64,000 nt of DNA from SHZI01 sp041396045. Lineage in GTDB: Bacteria > Pseudomonadota > Gammaproteobacteria > Steroidobacterales > GCA-2729495. The notes beneath the pieces were generated by a model, which saw only the letters and a list, made by a program, of their open reading frames with translations, was not told the DNA's origin and made no database searches. Every line of letters begins with the position of its first letter. The stretch's first letter is position 1. The stretch is from contig JAWKZI010000009.1 of assembly GCA_041396045.1 (NCBI GenBank), forward strand, positions 1 through 64,000, read 5' to 3'. Shown here one piece after another: positions 63,098 through 64,000 of this stretch. A program made the position numbers and the translations under genes.

Positions 63098-64000
63098 TTG
63101 CCCTTTGTCAAGCAGCGACTGTTCCGTCGGCCGTCGGTCAACGATGAGGACCGGCTGCTTCGCCTGTTCTGGAACCGTGCTGAACTAAAGCGCGAATTCG
63201 CCAAACTGCAGCGGGAACGCACGCGGATGGTGGACCAGATCCGCCAGCAGGACGGCACGATCATGCGGGCCCAGCAACGCCTTGATCAACTCGAAGGCTT
63301 GCTGTCTGACCCTGAGCGGGCCGCAAGTGTAGCCGTTTTTTACCAGCTTCGTGGCGTCTGGGCTTACGGTCGTCGACGCCTCATTCGGCTTGCCCGCGAT
63401 CTGACGACACGCCAGCAGGAGCGTGAAGTACAGCGTGAAGCTGCGAAGTTCGAGGAGCACCGGCAGGCTGCTCTGGCTGCAATCGACCAACGTCTGCGGC
63501 CGCTTCAGGACCAGCGTGCTGACCTGGAAGGTGAACTGACTGCTGTCCGTGCCCAGCGCTTCGAACGTACCGGTTTCTGGAACTATCTGCGCCGTCGGCG
63601 GCTTGATGCCCGGCAGGTTGTGCTGATCGCCAGTCGGGGGCACCTCGATGAGCAGATTGAGCGCTATGAGAAGGCGCGCCACGACAAGCTGAAGGAGAAG
63701 CTCACGCCACCGGAGGACATCGGTACAGATGGCCGGCGCGTTGTGAATCTGTCAGTCATTGCGCTGGCTCAGGAGCTGACCCTGGCCTTCTTCGAGCATG
63801 ATGTCGCCCTGAAGGCCCGTGATGCTTCGTTGCGCCAGGTTACCGAAGTCAACTATGGGACGCTGCAGGAGTGCCGGGAGTTCAGTCGCCGTATTGAGCA
63901 GGTTCTGCGTCAGGTAGAAGCCACGAACGAACTCGCCGCGAGGGTTCAGCGCCGTTCGGATTTTTTGCGTCTGATGGTCCGGTATCGACGCGATTGCGAC
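63098..64000 (+). CDS. Coiled-coil protein of unknown function (cut by window end)
   Basis: An open frame from TTG 63098 to the last base, 301 residues with no stop. An in-frame TGA directly precedes the TTG, so this is the earliest possible start; the N-terminus LPFVKQRLFRRPSVNDED and DRLLRLFWNRAELKREFAK look like a true beginning. The sequence is rich in Arg, Gln, Glu and Leu with long predicted coiled coils (about 25-65, 105-165, 185-215, 265-300) and one less charged segment (DGRRVVNLSVIALAQELTLAFFE) near 225. I do not recognise a named family; similar coiled-coil hypotheticals occur in Gammaproteobacteria. No membrane helix is seen. Confidence 0.75.
   Translation, partial: MPFVKQRLFRRPSVNDEDRLLRLFWNRAELKREFAKLQRERTRMVDQIRQQDGTIMRAQQRLDQLEGLLSDPERAASVAVFYQLRGVWAYGRRRLIRLARDLTTRQQEREVQREAAKFEEHRQAALAAIDQRLRPLQDQRADLEGELTAVRAQRFERTGFWNYLRRRRLDARQVVLIASRGHLDEQIERYEKARHDKLKEKLTPPEDIGTDGRRVVNLSVIALAQELTLAFFEHDVALKARDASLRQVTEVNYGTLQECREFSRRIEQVLRQVEATNELAARVQRRSDFLRLMVRYRRDCD

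Overview
The window looks like the chromosome of a fairly GC-rich gammaproteobacterium. Three blocks support this: hflC–DUF2065–purA followed by rnr–rlmB–rpsF–rpsR–DUF2232–rplI–dnaB–alr; ffh–rpsP–rimM–trmD–rplS; and ffs–dnaX–ybaB–recR, plus a dapA/gcvR/bcp/bepA neighbourhood that also occurs in E. coli. A SUF-type iron-sulfur operon and a class I aldolase fit an environmental lineage outside the Enterobacteria. I cannot place it to genus.

Layout. 1-10.8 kb: hflC tail, DUF2065, purA, a DUF6279-like lipoprotein, tRNA-Leu(CAG), rnr, rlmB, the rpsF operon, dnaB, alr. 10.8-14.9 kb (minus): a phosphosignalling trio of CHASE2 Ser/Thr kinase, PP2C phosphatase and two-FHA protein. 15-21.4 kb: radA, a CNNM/CorC-type membrane protein, then ffh to rplS. 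21.4-28.3 kb: TatT lipoprotein, TRAP transporter PQM, a PQQ-type sugar dehydrogenase, sppA. 28.4-35.4 kb (minus): sixA and sufT-U-S-D-C-B with an Rrf2 regulator whose operator is visible. 35.6-40.5 kb: fba, mlaFEDCB, mlaA. 40.5-44.5 kb: bepA, bcp, gcvR, dapA, a short BamC-like lipoprotein, tRNA-Ser(GGA). 44.6-53.2 kb: an accessory block of a GPH-type permease, LuxR regulator, two paralogous repeat proteins around a TonB receptor, a Tat-exported flavoprotein and a diheme cytochrome c. 53.3-57.6 kb: 4.5S RNA, dnaX, ybaB, recR, rsgA, orn. 57.6-64 kb: ppsA, ppsR, pgm, DUF1249 and a coiled-coil protein cut by the window end.

Many conserved genes are broken by single-base indels: the kinase, CNNM protein, sufB, mlaF, mlaC, bepA, bcp, gcvR, dapA, luxR, the first repeat protein, the TonB receptor, ppsA and pgm. 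In nearly all of them the continuing frame still encodes conserved family sequence, and several are core genes, so most breaks are probably sequencing or assembly errors. I give each as one gene over its whole span, typed CDS where I see one break and pseudogene where I see two or more. No insertion sequence, integrase, prophage or CRISPR array was seen, and no stretch over 300 bases lacks a gene.

The most interesting region is the 44.6-53.2 kb block. It reads as a regulated uptake and periplasmic redox system of unknown substrate: TonB import across the outer membrane, flavoprotein and cytochrome c chemistry in the periplasm, permease uptake into the cytoplasm, and LuxR control.
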